From NCBI RefSeq assembly GCF_000218685.1, contig NW_006763295.1, positions 434,001 through 498,000 of the forward strand: a stretch of 64,000 bases of DNA. Reading direction: 5' to 3'. A model generated the notes under the pieces. That model was not told the origin of the DNA. It was given only the letters and a program-made list of their open reading frames with translations, and made no database searches. A program made the position numbers and the translations under genes. Shown here piece after piece: positions 10,775 to 23,022 of the stretch. The number at the start of each line of letters is the position of its first letter. Positions within the stretch are counted from its first letter, which is position 1. Origin of the DNA: Serpula lacrymans var. lacrymans S7.9. Lineage: Eukaryota > Basidiomycota > Agaricomycetes > Boletales > Serpulaceae.

Positions 10775-13700
10775 TCAATGCAAGAACCCAGTCTGTCTCC
10801 AAGCAGTCACCCATTTCGCTACAAGTGCATCGTCGGCTATCGGTGCATTTCTCAGACTCTCGCTGCCAGCCTGCGTCTGCGCTGTCACCAAAGGATATCG
10901 AACGGGCAACACCTCCGGGCCATATTTATTCTGGTAAAATTGAAGCAATTTTCGACTCGGGTTGAGGACCTCGTCGGTGCTGCTCTCTTGTAAGGCGTCA
11001 AGCCACTTGCGCCGGGGAAGGACTTTGAATGTCAAGCCTGTTCGTCGGAGAGACTCGAGGACGGAAGCCCAGGGGACCAGTTTAGGATGCAGCACGTGCC
11101 ATACAGGAGGCTCGCCTACAGGAAGAGAAGAGGGAGGCAGGTTAACGAGTTCTACAATAGTTTTCGCCGCGTAATCCACCGGAAGCCATGAAACGTTCTC
11201 TTCAAGGTCTGGAAGGACGCCAACAGTGTTCGCACACTATTATATTGTACGATCAGAACAAGAAGTGGAATCGAGAAAAAGACTGGATACGCGCCTTGAA
11301 GATAAGAGATATTGCTTCTGTTTCGTTCCATATCCCATTTGAAGAGTCACCGACCATTTGTCCAATACCTAACAGGAGCATCGTTATCAGCGATGCTACA
11401 TGACATTTACATCACGCTATTACTCACGCAACACCCCGGCGCGTAGAGGTGTCGTCTGTGACGCAATTTGGCATAATTTCTCAGTGACCCACTTCGATTG
11501 CGCACTAAATTATACCTCGTACAATCAAAACAATCTCTGATGTTGAGAGAAAGGGGCTACACACTATCCGAGGCCTTGTGCGACAGATGGGTCGTTTGTC
11601 ACAATTTCAGGTACAGGCTCGGGCCCTGGCCATGACGCCACGGCGCTGTTTGAAGATGCAAAGTAGAAGTCCGCCTTGCGTGGAGAAGCAAGCGCAAGGT
11701 TCATCAAGTTGACAGCGCCACGAATGTGAGTTTCAAAGCTGGAAATAGAGAGCATTTACAATTGAGCGCATCAGATATGTCACATCAACGTACCTAGATA
11801 TTCCAAGATTGAAATTGACCGCCCACGCATTCTAATCAAACCTATCAGTGCGAAATGATGCGGATGGGCGACGAGAGCGCCTACATGTATGACCAACGTC
11901 GCCCGGCTGACAATTTCATCGTATACATCGGGCTGTAATCCGAGTCTCTCCGCAGCAGATTCAGAAGCGAGGGCGACAACTCGGCCATCACCTGGTGAAT
12001 ATCGAGAGAGCAATCTACGGGTCTTCATTGAAGCATTCACACGAGCTGCTGCCTCAGTGTCACTCTTTGCGCGGCATAGACAGTACACTGTCTCCACAGA
12101 CGGATCAGCGATCATTTCATCAAGAAGGTAGGCGCCAAGCGACCCTGTCACTCCTGTCATGACGACCTGCATGGGCTAATTAGGATATAGGGGCCTCCAC
12201 CACGAGCTTAGGCAAAACTTACAACACGAGATGAATGAACGCCGTTCGAATGTCCGTTGGTTCCATTCGTTTTTAAAGGGATCTCGAAATGCCTGTACTT
12301 CTCAACAAGATTGAGCATAATGTCCTTGACATTCTGGCGTCCTAGCTCCGATTCATCGCCGGACGTGAAAGCAACGATGAGTTTAGCAATCCTAGAATAT
12401 TGTGAATTGACAAGATATTGCACAAGAAGATCAGCTTACTTGGATATTGATGGGTTCTCGAAAACAGCGTTGGAGGACAATTTCTTGCCATTGAGGTCAG
12501 CACCCTGGAAAATGAAATGAGCGATGGTGTCGGACGAAGGATGATTAATCCATACTCTCTGAATAGCATTACGAATTCTGGTTGACTGTAGAGAATCTAA
12601 ACCCCATTCGAATAAATCTGTATCATCCTCCAAATTGTCAATGGGCCTCTCAATAGTCTCCCCAATTAGCTTCTTGACAAAACGTCTGGCTTCTTCTTCC
12701 CCTTCTAGTTTGGTCTTCTTGCCTCCATCAAGTTCACCCTCAAGGCGCCGATACACTTCGTCTATTGTCTTCTCAAACTCCTTGTAGATCTTTGGTCTCA
12801 GAATGCTTCCTTTATCCGCACGCGGAATTACTGTACCATATGGTAAGAACACTAAAGCCTCAGCCGCAAGCTGAGAGTGCGATGGGGCATCAGAATTAGC
12901 GAGTGCAACCGTCGGCGCAATAGCATTTGTAAATTCAACGGCACTGAAATCCTTTGCAGCTTCAGTAGGAAGGATGAGGCCACCAATCTGAGTCCGTGCA
13001 GTACCAAATATTATGGCATCGGCAATATATGGTGAACTGCGTAGTGTGAGTTCGATAGGGACCGGATTTGTCTTTTCACCATTGACCTGAAATAAAATTG
13101 TATATTGGATAGTTCAATGCAATAAATTAGAATTACACGCACCATCACAAGTGTGTCATCTATTCGGCCTACAAACTTATAGGCATCAGGTAGTGTGGGG
13201 TGCTTGATGAGAAGATCCTTGGTAGCATATGAACCGTCTGGTTGGTTGCTCATAACCTGTCATCCCTTCGGTCTAGACTAATTTCATTAAGGAACATTAC
13301 AAAACTCGCCTTTGTATGCCATCCGTCCAAGACATAGAGCTCGTACTTGCCATCACCTCGATCTTCGAATCTCATAAAATCGTTCACGTTACTCTTTACA
13401 TATGGGCCTTTGGCTCGCACCCAGTTCCACAGCTTGTCATTCTCGAAGTCTCGGAAGGAGGTCATAAGTTGGCCCATTTCAGCTGAGAACGACGAAGGTT
13501 AATACGACATAAACTTCCAATTTTATGGGACATACTTAGTCCATAATGCCCAAGGAGACGTACACCTTGCGCCACGAGAAAATCGCCTAGTTCATCTGGG
13601 CATGCACTACCCCCGAACATGACCAGTTTCAACTTCTTGAGAACTGCAAGACCTTCTGAGGTTTCAGCAAGAAGCTTCAGCGCTAAAGGAACACCATAAA

Positions 13701-14675
13701 GTCCCTCCACGTCGGGAGCTTGACCTAGTAACTTTATGACATTGGCAGACGTGAGTGGAATGCTGCCAGTAGGAAATAGATAGAGTGTCTTGGCAGAGTG
13801 AATTGCACGGAATAAGTTGGAATGTCCATGACCCTAGCCAGACAGATACTCAGAAGTCTATATAATTTGACATGATATCTTGGAAGCTTACATGATACAA
13901 AGGTAGAGTAGTCAGGCTGCAAAGGCCGAAATTGTTTGCACAATTACCTATAGCGGCCTTGTTCGTTGCTATAATTGGTTTGGGAAAGCCAGTAGATCCA
14001 CTGGAATGAATGACTGTTACTGGTAAGAAAAATTCATCTTTCCAATTAAGTATTGGTTCCCAGGTAGTCTTTTCGGGATTTTTAGCCTGAGCTGAAGAGT
14101 CGTAGGTACTTGATGAAGGCTGGGCGACGAGTTTCACTGACGAAGGATCAGGTAAGAGAGGGAGAGCAGCTGCAGCTGACGGCAAAAACCCGTCATGAAA
14201 TATGATGTGCGAGGCACTTGTTGCTGATAGTAAATGGGCAATCGCAGGTGGGGAGTTATTCGGTGATATGAATAGTACGCCTGTCCGACAAATACTTAAT
14301 AACGATCAGTTCGAGCTCAGACAAAGCAACTTACAGTAACCCATTCGGTAAAGGGCTAGCTCAGTGACGACGTAGTCTATGGTACTGGACCCAAGGAGGC
14401 CAACCGTCATCTTACTGGTGGCATCTCCTTTAGCACGAGGAGGCACGAGACCCGTGTCCTTAAGGTGATGTGCAAGGAGAGATGCAGAAGCATCGAGTTG
14501 AGCGTAAGTGTACTTAGTATACTGAAAGGAAACAGTCAATGGAGAGAAGGTAGTAGAGATACTAGACCATAAGACGTACATTGAAGTTCTTGTCTGGTAT
14601 ACCGAGTATCTCTAGGTTCGGATGATCACGAACGCGCTCTGAAATGAGCTGATTGTAGGACCATATCTGCGACAT
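10775..14675 (-). CDS. NRPS-like adenylate-forming reductase (A-PCP-reductase)
   Basis: ATG at 14675 (MSQIWSYNQLISERVRDHPN) to TGA at 10775. Three modules are visible. The adenylation domain has the A3 motif VIHSSGSTGFPKP (about 13,980-14,015), MFGGSACPDELG and the hinge region YKFVGRIDDTLVM. The carrier domain has DLFEWGLDSLQS (about 12,590-12,630), with the Ser that takes phosphopantetheine. The thioester-reductase domain (short-chain dehydrogenase fold) has the NADPH loop TGVTGSLGAYLL (about 12,130-12,160) and catalytic Tyr/Lys in YAQSKW; an intron at 11,505-11,564 splits the Tyr codon. Such proteins activate a carboxylic acid, load it as a thioester and release it as an aldehyde or alcohol. 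There is no condensation domain. No oxidase, transporter or regulator lies beside it, so the substrate cannot be told from context; aryl or short-chain acids and L-alpha-aminoadipate are known substrates in the wider family. The frame is intact throughout. Confidence 0.9.
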
Positions 14676-15558
14676 AGTACACGGGATTATCAAGCAAGCT
14701 GTATGCACTTCGGAGGTTCACTGGCGATTGTTCCAAGTTGACCATGTCGAAATCCCATTATTAAGGTCCCCTTGAGCGCTTAGGGAGGTCGGGTGAACTG
14801 ATGGTGCTCAGATATGCCGGGATTCGTGTCACAGTGCATGAGAATAGAGGCCTGAGTTCGGTGTTTGCGAGATGCATTCGCACCGTGAAGTATAACTGTA
14901 GAGGTCATATGCAAGGAGAGAGTGAAAGTGGAAGGCAAGAGCCGACAAGCCGAAGAGGGATAGGGATCAGCGGGCCGTTTTCGAACACCAGTATAGACCA
15001 GCGATGGCGTGTCTACGGTCTCAAAACAATCCTCATATCACTATTCTCCGTTAATGTGCTTATTACTCCAGAAAAGCAGTTTCAGAAACAAGACATCGGT
15101 TGTCCTGATAATTTTGTTCTAAAATTCAGTGTCTTTGTCTATTTCGAACTTTGAACTTATGTTTTCCTCAAGTTGGACTCTCAACAATGTATATCATGGT
15201 ATGGCACAGGAGCCCTAAAATCAGTGATCCCAGTTGTGGCATAGCGAGCTTCCCTGTTCTTATGCCGGAATTCACACGGGATACAGAACTGTGTTGTACC
15301 GTCTGAAGGGAGTAGCGGGAAGACATCTACAGACGCCTGCTGCAATGGGAGTGCAATCATTTACAAGTGAGTGAATCATGTCACAGAACTGAGTCGGGCA
15401 TGTAAGTTATGTCTTTCATGCATAAAAGGCCTTATCTATCATTGGTTAAAGGTCAATGTCAGCCTCCAGAGTGTCAGCCTCATGTTCTTTATAACCTTTT
15501 ATGGAGCTCTGTCTCTTACATCTCCTCCCATCGCCCTCAACAACTTTACACATCGACA
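14676..15558. other. Divergent intergenic region
   Basis: This 883-bp stretch separates the reductase start from the next + gene. One 117-codon frame at 14,801-15,154 has no recognisable domain. I see no RNA gene or repeat. Confidence 0.4.
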
Positions 15559-17787
15559 ATGCGCTTCTTCAAATCCTTTCGTTTAATTCATCGTCGCACC
15601 AAGTCTGAGGGTGACGTCCCTGCACTGTTGCCGCTGTCTTCCTCACCGGCACCTCTAAAGCCCTCACGCTCGACGCAACACGTCTCTGATGTCAGTGCAG
15701 GCCATACACACGGAGGTATCAATAATAGCTCTCCTTTTCACATCCCTGGTAGTCCTATATCATCATTTCATCCAGAACAACTATACTCTCCTTTTCAAGT
15801 TCCCTGGCCCGACCCATACCACCTACACGAAGTCATAGACACATTCAAGCTGCGCACTTTCGAACTAGAAGCCGAGCTTCGCATGGTAAAAAAGGCCAAT
15901 ATTACAATGAAATTCGACCTGGATGTTCTCGAGGATGAACTGTCTTCTACCCGCGACTGCCACTACAGAGAGATGGTCAGGATTGCACGACTCCAAAGGC
16001 AAAATCTGTTCGATATCCAGCAAATTACCAAACTTGAGTCGCGATTTAATCAGCTTACAGGACTTCTACATGCGATTGGCTTGTCACCAAGCGATATAGT
16101 CACAGTCTGTGAAGCTCTTGAATTCTCAAATGAGAATGCCGAAGATTTTTTGGTGAACGCCATCAAAGCTGCTGTCAATCAGCCTGGAACTCCTCTGGCG
16201 ACGATCAAGCCTATCATCGTGGGGCCTCGTACACCCGAACACTACCGTTCAGCTTTGACAATGACGTTGAGCACTAGGAGGGAGCTCAAGAGCTCAAGAA
16301 AAACTACCAAATTCTGGAAGAAACTAGCGCGAGAGGATGGCAGATATGCTGATCTAGTCACCCCGTCGTCTTCCGACATCTCGTCAGTTCACGAGCTCCT
16401 GAGTCCTCAGCGCGAAGACGCCCTGAAGGCACTTATCGCTAGGCGTCAACAAGCTCGCGAGCTCAACCTATCGAATGGCGAACTTGGGTCCTCTTCTAGC
16501 GCTGCTTCGGACACTCGCCTAAGTGCAATCACCATACAACTTTCGACTAATGCAAGGAGAAGTATGCCTACCCACGTCTCTACATCGTCATCGAACTCGG
16601 TATCAAGTTCTACTTCTACTGCACATCTCCCCTATCTTGCCTCCCTCCCTCAAATCGCAAGCCAGTCCATCAAGGAAGAACTTGCTTCTCGCACTTCTAC
16701 CTATGTCTCCCGTCCCCTTTCATTCTCTCGTCCTACCAAGCCACCTGTGCTAGGGGAAGTTGACACGAATGTAACCAAATTCGTATCCAACAACGCATGG
16801 GAGGTACTTGACGAGCGGGTTTTGACTGAAAACCAGGAGGCTGCTGGAGCTATGGTTTCAACATCAAGCCAGGATCTTAATCAGGTGCTTCTTTTTCTTT
16901 ATCATTATCCGTTCTCTTTGTTTAAAGTGGTTTTACGTACTCTCGCCTTATTTTAGAACAAGCACAACACATCTCTCAATCTTGGTCATCGACGCAATAC
17001 GTCAGTCTCATCGCAACGTTCCAGTAGATCCAATAGGAGCTCCTATCGCCTCTCAACGGCGTCACCGGTTCGCTTCTTGGTATCCGCGGTAACCGATGCA
17101 CTTACAGAAAGCGTCAATGTCCAACCGGAGCGTACTATGGACTCAGGACATTCCCGTCGTTCTAGCGATATCAGTGATAGCAGTCTGCCTTTCGACAATT
17201 CCGTGTTCCACAGCTTGCTTTTCGGGGCCAACTCTAATTCCTCTAGCAACTCTCCTCTGATCGCTGGAAACAATGGAGGTTTTGTTCCTACTAGTGTAGC
17301 CCCTGAATCTCGCTTCATCGAACACGTGGGTGTGGACAGCACACGTCTCGGACCGGATCCCTCAATGTCGACCTCAACTATCAACTCACCGGGTCTGTCC
17401 CCTTGCTTGAGCGGGATCAACGAAGAATCCAAAGAGTCACTTTTCAATGCACATGATACGCCGACTACAGGACCTACTACGCCGTCGAAGACACCTCCAG
17501 GGTCTACTCCCACCAAATCGAGTCGTCTACCGGTTTTGAAGCACTTCCGTCGCTTGTCAATGTCTACTCCGACTCCAGAAGCCCTTTTGAACAAGTTCCG
17601 TTCTCGTACGTTTGGGACCCCCTCAAGTGAGAAAGCGCGACCAAGAGCTGCTTCGGACTCGCCGAGAAGCCCAACTGCGGGCTCAACCAAGCCATCTTCC
17701 ATCCCTATCATGAATCGGAGGTTGACTCTAGTAGGAAGGAAACTTTCAATATCTTCAAAGCGTGGAACGAACAAGACAACACCCTAG
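15559..17787 (+). CDS. Unknown coiled-coil and Ser-rich protein
   Basis: Two exons, 15559-16884 and 16957-17787, joined by a 72-nt GT-AG intron in phase 0, giving 718 aa. The start MRFFKSFRLIHRRTKSEGD is chosen over upstream in-frame ATGs because those sit in a stretch that looks like 5' leader. Residues about 85-230 form a charged helical region (KLRTFELEAELRMVKKANI, LEDELSSTRDCHYREMVRI) consistent with a coiled coil. Next comes a UBA-like helical stretch (VCEALEFSNENAEDFLVNAI). The rest is Ser/Thr/Pro-rich and basic, with proline-directed sites such as TPTTGPTTPSKTPP, likely phosphorylated and disordered. I recognise no family. It is convergent with MRI1, 157 bp between stops. Confidence 0.8.
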
Positions 17788-17944
17788 GCTTGCAACGAAC
17801 TTAGCTCGTCTACAGTTAATGACGTCTGCATCTTGTATATATAAATTCTGTCATATAATCATAAGACTGCTCTATTCCCTGAGTCTGATGTGAGATTGTA
17901 CAATGTGTAAATACTTCCTTGTCTTTCTTCGCCACCGTCTGATT

Positions 17945-19436
17945 CTATACAATAGCACTTAAATCAAATATTTGACTACCTTCCTTCTTCACTGCAACAC
18001 CTTTTTCTGTTACGATAGCTGTAATCAGCTCCGCTGGTGTCACATCAAAGCTGGGGTTGTATATCTCGTATAGATCAGTTGGAGTAATCATGACTTGTGC
18101 CTGCTCCTTTTGTCCCTGTGCGTTAAGAGTGGGTGGATGGAGAGCACCGCGGACGATACAGGCCTCTAGTGGTGGTCGATGCTCGATCGGTATGCTGCAC
18201 AAAAGATTTTAACATTCAACTTGAATTACAGTAAGAGGAGCAGTGGACTCACCCTGAGCCATCTGCAACATCAAGGTCTACTGTGCTGATAGGGGCAACA
18301 ACGATAAAGGGAATTTTGTGACGAGCAGCAAGCACCGCTGCATTGTAGGTTCCAATCTGAACGATGGGAGTTTAGCCTATGAAAGGTCCAACGAGGTATA
18401 TTTGACAGACTTTATTGGCAGTATCACCATTTTTTGCTACCCTATCAGCACCAACAGCTGATTTTTTTCCGTCAGAAAACACTACCAGGAAAGTACAGAG
18501 GTAACTTACCGACAGCATGGATTTTATGATGTTGGAACAGAGACCCAACCATAGTATCACATATCATCACAGAAGGTATTTGAAGAGTCTTCAACTCCAG
18601 TGCAGTGAGTCTGCAAATGTCCATACTGGTGAGAACTGGTGAAATGTTGAACAGACGAATACTTCATACCGAGACCCTTGATGGTATGGTGCAGTTTGAG
18701 TATAGTAAGCTTTTCCAAGGTTTCCTACCTCATGTAGGTATGTGATCAGACCCAATGCAGTTCCGTATCCCTGAGAATACTGTATTTCAGCGGAGCAAAA
18801 TAAGAGTATATGACTATATTTACCGACGTGGCTAGCGAACCAGTGTTACAGACGGTCAAGACATTCAAGCTCGTTCCGTCACCTCCAGCCTGTTTTACCT
18901 GGTCGATCAGCCACTCTCCACCCCACTTCGACATTTCCTTGTTTCTCCCGACATCCTCATCCGCAACCAGATGGCTTTCCGCGATAAGAACAAGAACGAT
19001 CGATCTAGGGTCCTTGCCTGCGTCGATTGATGACTGCAGGGTTTTAGTCAACCGGCGTGTTGCTGCTCCTAGGTTTACAGCTGTCGGGCGTGCGGTAATT
19101 AGGAAGTCCAGGATGGGTAAAACATGATCTCTTAAAGCCTCGGGTGATGCGAGGTATTCTGGTGCAGGCGATGCCTCGAGGCCCCGAGAGAGATAAGCTC
19201 CAAAGGAAAGTGCTGCCAGAGACGCAATAGCTGGTGCACCGCGTATCTAATAATATGTATCAGGACCATGGGCGCAGTGGATTCGATATCGCATGCTGAA
19301 CCTTCATAGACTTGATTGCATCGTGAGCTTGTTCGATGGTCTGGATTTCGATGAATTCTGTTGTGTGAGGTAGAAGCAGCTGGTTGACGATTTCTATTTT
19401 GTCTCCAGACAGCCTGATGGATGTCATCGGTGCCAT
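17945..19436 (-). CDS. MRI1: Methylthioribose-1-phosphate isomerase
   Basis: ATG at 19436 ([19 protein letters not shown]) to TAG at 17945, in about seven exons. Family motifs: [16 protein letters not shown] after intron 1, [18 protein letters not shown] with the catalytic Cys region, and [20 protein letters not shown] with the catalytic Asp. The C-terminus is [18 protein letters not shown]. The enzyme is a cytosolic eIF2B-alpha-like protein that turns 5-methylthioribose-1-phosphate into methylthioribulose-1-phosphate in methionine salvage. Length and motifs are normal for fungal MRI1. A second ATG nine bases downstream is possible. The gene shares a 277-bp divergent promoter with the lipase-like gene. 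Confidence 0.93.
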
Positions 19437-19713
19437 GTTTTCTGAGCTATGTTGTTTGTTTTCCTGCAAAGACAAATGCAAGTGCCTGATATGATGGTCG
19501 TAGAGAGCAACTTACAACGCTATCTTCGTTGAGATCTACGCGAGATCTGTAAATTTTGCATGTGGCCACGTGGGGGTGGCGATGACGACCCCAGGCACTC
19601 CCCAGGCAGAGACAACCAGAATAGGCAGGTGCATATGTGGGCAAGAATCACATGCAAACAGGCCCCATAATAACGACCAGTGTCTGAGCCCCTCCTTGTT
19701 CGCATCTACTATC
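19437..19713. promoter_or_regulatory. Divergent promoter of MRI1 and the lipase-like gene
   Basis: Only 277 bp separate the two start codons, so both promoters must share this stretch. It contains CACGTGG near 19,567-19,573, an E-box-like CACGTG palindrome. In yeast CACGTG is the Cbf1 site tied to sulfur/methionine genes, which would suit MRI1; the link here is inference from one short motif. Confidence 0.4.
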
Positions 19714-22700
19714 ATGATTGACCATCTATTCGGTCGTCCTAGTCCGTCTTGGAAACGTACTCAGGTATGTGTTTCTCTTGTCTGCATGCACTGCTATGTG
19801 CTGACCCTCCATGTCTTTCCAGGTCTTTCTTGTCATATTTTTCTGGATATGGAGGATAGTATATGGAAATCCCGGAGCTCCACGATTTCTTTGGCTCCGA
19901 AAAGCTAACAGGACTTTACGTATGACCTCGTACATCTTGTTTTTGACAGTATGGGTCTAATCCGGGCCCCACAGAACGATTTACACCGTGGCAGATCATA
20001 GCAAGCACACTGACCGCAGTTTATGCCATCAGAAACCTCGACAAGGTCCTCGGACTAGGCTGTGCGTAGATTCTTATCTTGCTTGCATGATGATGACCTA
20101 CACCACACTTCTCTAGCGCCGGAGCCTCTAGCGCATCTCGTAAGTTCACAGGTTTTATTCGGATGCCGATCACTGAGAATTGCCCCCTTTACTAGTATTC
20201 TCCATCATACTATCGTGCGACGTGGATAGTCACAGGGCTCGATGCAGGTTTTGCAACAGCCATGTCTATTCGCCCTCGATGGTTAAAGGATATTTGCTCT
20301 ATATTATTTTCCGTATATTATATCATTTGTGCTAATGAAGCCGATGAAAAGGTCAGTACCCTCTTGAGCATTGAGCATGTACGTATCAGCAAACTTACTC
20401 CTATGATAGCTTCGAAGATTCAGAGCTGTTCCAACCGTAGAGATGCTCCGCACAACATGGGAAAAGACTACTAATCCATATGTATATATACACACCTTCC
20501 TGGCATGCGTTTCATTTCGCTAACCTTCTTTCAGATCAAAGCCGTATCTCATTATCCTCGCGTATCTTTACGTCGAAAGATCCTACTCCCAAGACCAAAA
20601 TCGTCGTCACAGGACCGTCCTCTTACCGTGTATATTTACTATGCTCCTCCTCAAGAACAGTTAACCCGCTGTACAGATCTAATTTTAGACTTTCCTGGCG
20701 GAGGATTTGTGGCAATGACTCCAGAGCATCATGAAGAACGTCTGCGACTGTGGGCGGTAAGGACTGGTAGACCAGTTTTAGCGGTCGATTATGGCAAAGC
20801 ACCAGAATGTAAGGAGAGCGAGGTTTGTATTTCCGTTTCTCACACTGATAGTCCTTGAATCCTAGATCCGTATCCGTTCGCGATCGATGAATGTTTCGAT
20901 GTATACCGTATCTTAGTGGAATCATGTGGGGCTGCCATCGGGATGTCTGGAAAGAAGCTCAACGTCATATTTTCTGGAGACTCTGCGTGAGTCTTTTCAT
21001 CTATTCCATAACGATAGCGCACATTACTCATAGCGTTGCTTTGAAAGTGGAGCTACGATCGCAGTCAGCGTTATGATTAGGATCCTAAGCTACAACGCGA
21101 ATCTCCCACCTTCTGCTCAACGCCTGCCAAACCCCCTTGCCCTTGTCCTGAACTATGCCGCCCTTGACTTCAACTTTACCTCTTGGATGTCGCCAGCTAA
21201 CCTCCGCGTTCTAAGGTCAGAGCAATCGTCGGGTAACCTTCCTGGGCTGCGTGGACTGGCACAGCAAAAGGATCACATGCAACACGTAAGCCCCCTAAGC
21301 ATGGTCGGAGATCATCGCCGCAGTAAGGGAAGCGGTAGTAAGCGTCACCTTAAGAGACGCTCGAGTTGGCGAGATACGTTGCTGGATTTCACGAATAATA
21401 CAGCAGACGTGGAGCCGACAGGACACCCACCACTTCGCCAGCATTATTCCTCAGCTTCCGTAAAAAGAAAATCATCTTTAAGGTCGTTTACTGGGCGGCG
21501 CAATCGAGCACAAACGCAGCCATCCAAAGGTGAAGACAAAGGTTTCTGGGCCGATTCAGAAAGCGAGGATGACGAAGATTTCAAGCATCTCAAAGAAGAA
21601 GACCGTCCTCTCCAAGCTCGAGTCCGATACGTGCACGCAGATGTGACGGGGAAACAGGATGATCCTTTACATGCCACTCCTTCTTCATTGGAAAAGCAAC
21701 AAGAAGAGCTATCTGCTGCCGTGGCTGAGGCTGACTCCAAAACATTATGGGCAACGGGTGCAAAGGAGAAGGGAAAAGGGAAAGAACGTGAACCTATCGG
21801 AACGAGACTCACCATGGCAAGCCGGACAGGATATTTCCAGGATCGAATAATCTCTCCCAGCATGGTAAGCAATTCCAACCCGTTTTCACCAACAATTGAT
21901 TTATGTTTCCTTTAATAGATGCGAGCGATGGCTATCTTATATATTGGTCCACATCGCAACCCTGATTTTACCACCGACTATTTTATTTCTCCAATCCTCG
22001 CACCCGCACACCTTCTTGCACAGTTTCCCCCACTGCTCATGCAATGTGGCGAAAAAGATCCTTTTGTAGACGATACAGTCATATTCGCCGGAAAAGTTCG
22101 TGAGGCAAAACGTGCACGAAAAGTTGAGCTTGATCTTGCACTCGCTGGGAAAAGTGCGCGGTTCGGAGAATCGCTCAGAATGAGTTCAGCTAATGCAGAA
22201 CATGCGCATCCTGGAACAAAGAACTCCGAAGTGGCCGACCTTGTGGCGATGAAGGTAGAGCGGGACAAGCTCGCGAGAGAAACTGAAGATGACTGGGTGC
22301 AGATGGTACTATTTTCAGACTGGAGCCACGGTTATTTGCAGATGCCAGCCCTGATGAGCGAGGCTAAAGCGGTGATTGACGACTTGGCAGATTGGATGGA
22401 GGAGGCCTTTGTGTTGCATGCAGAAAATGCAATGAACGACAGACTTGATGCTGTCAATGTCCCCATGGATACAATAGGAGGTAAAAAGAGGGTCGAAGGG
22501 CGCAGGCACTCACCCCCGTCACAATCACAATCGCCTAGACGTGGAGTCAATGGTGAAATAGGGCAACCTTCCCCGCAGAGACCTACCAGCGACCCAAGTC
22601 CTTTTACATCGGAGACCGAGACTGATGACTCGGTGATCACGTTTGTCCCAAAAAAACGGCCAAGTGTAACAATGAGGGAGCATGAGGGGAATGGCATTGG

Positions 22701-23022
22701 CGTTCCAGCGACACCTCCCACACCCAACACGTCTCGGCCGCCATCTGATGATACACTCCGCGAGAGGTCGGACGGTAGCCATAGTGGAGGCAGTGTCGCC
22801 ACGCTGGTTCACGACATGGATGGCGTGCCCGATAAAGTCCCCGAGGGTGGCAAGCGCTTTGAATCACCTACTCGTGCAGAAGCGGACGAATCTGCTGATA
22901 ACGTGGCTCGTCGGGGAACTAGTACTCCAAGAGGTGGTAGCTCTGCAAAAGTTGGCCAAAGGATCACCGAAAGCGAGCTGATGAGACGCCGAAGACTACT
23001 GGATTCGCATATCTTTGACTGA
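19714..23022 (+). CDS. Hormone-sensitive-lipase-type alpha/beta hydrolase with disordered insertions
   Basis: ATG at 19714 (MIDHLFGRPSPSWKRTQ). The N-terminal exons encode hydrophobic stretches (VFLVIFFWIWRIVYGNPG, then TSYILFLT), suggesting one or two membrane helices. The hydrolase core has the oxyanion loop LDFPGGGFVAM (near 20,690), nucleophile motif GDSAGA (near 20,975; an intron splits the Ala codon after Ser), Asp in CGEKDPFVDD (near 22,050) and His in SDWSHGYLQMP (near 22,320). Between nucleophile and acid lies an inserted region of about 200 residues, basic and Ser-rich (KRHLKRRSSWRDTLLDF; ADSESEDDEDFKHLKEEDR), and after the catalytic His follows a disordered tail of about 200 residues to TGA at 23022. 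Likely acts on acylglycerols or steryl esters at lipid droplets/ER; this is inferred from the family. Multiple short 5' exons make the first 300 residues less certain. Confidence 0.87.

Noticed and set aside
17043..17774. 243-codon open frame on - opposite the coiled-coil gene
   Set aside because: It mirrors exon 2 of the + gene, has no domain, and its openness follows from Ser/Pro-rich codons on the other strand.
22332..22812. Two - frames opposite the lipase tail
   Set aside because: Mirror frames of a low-complexity coding region with no domain.
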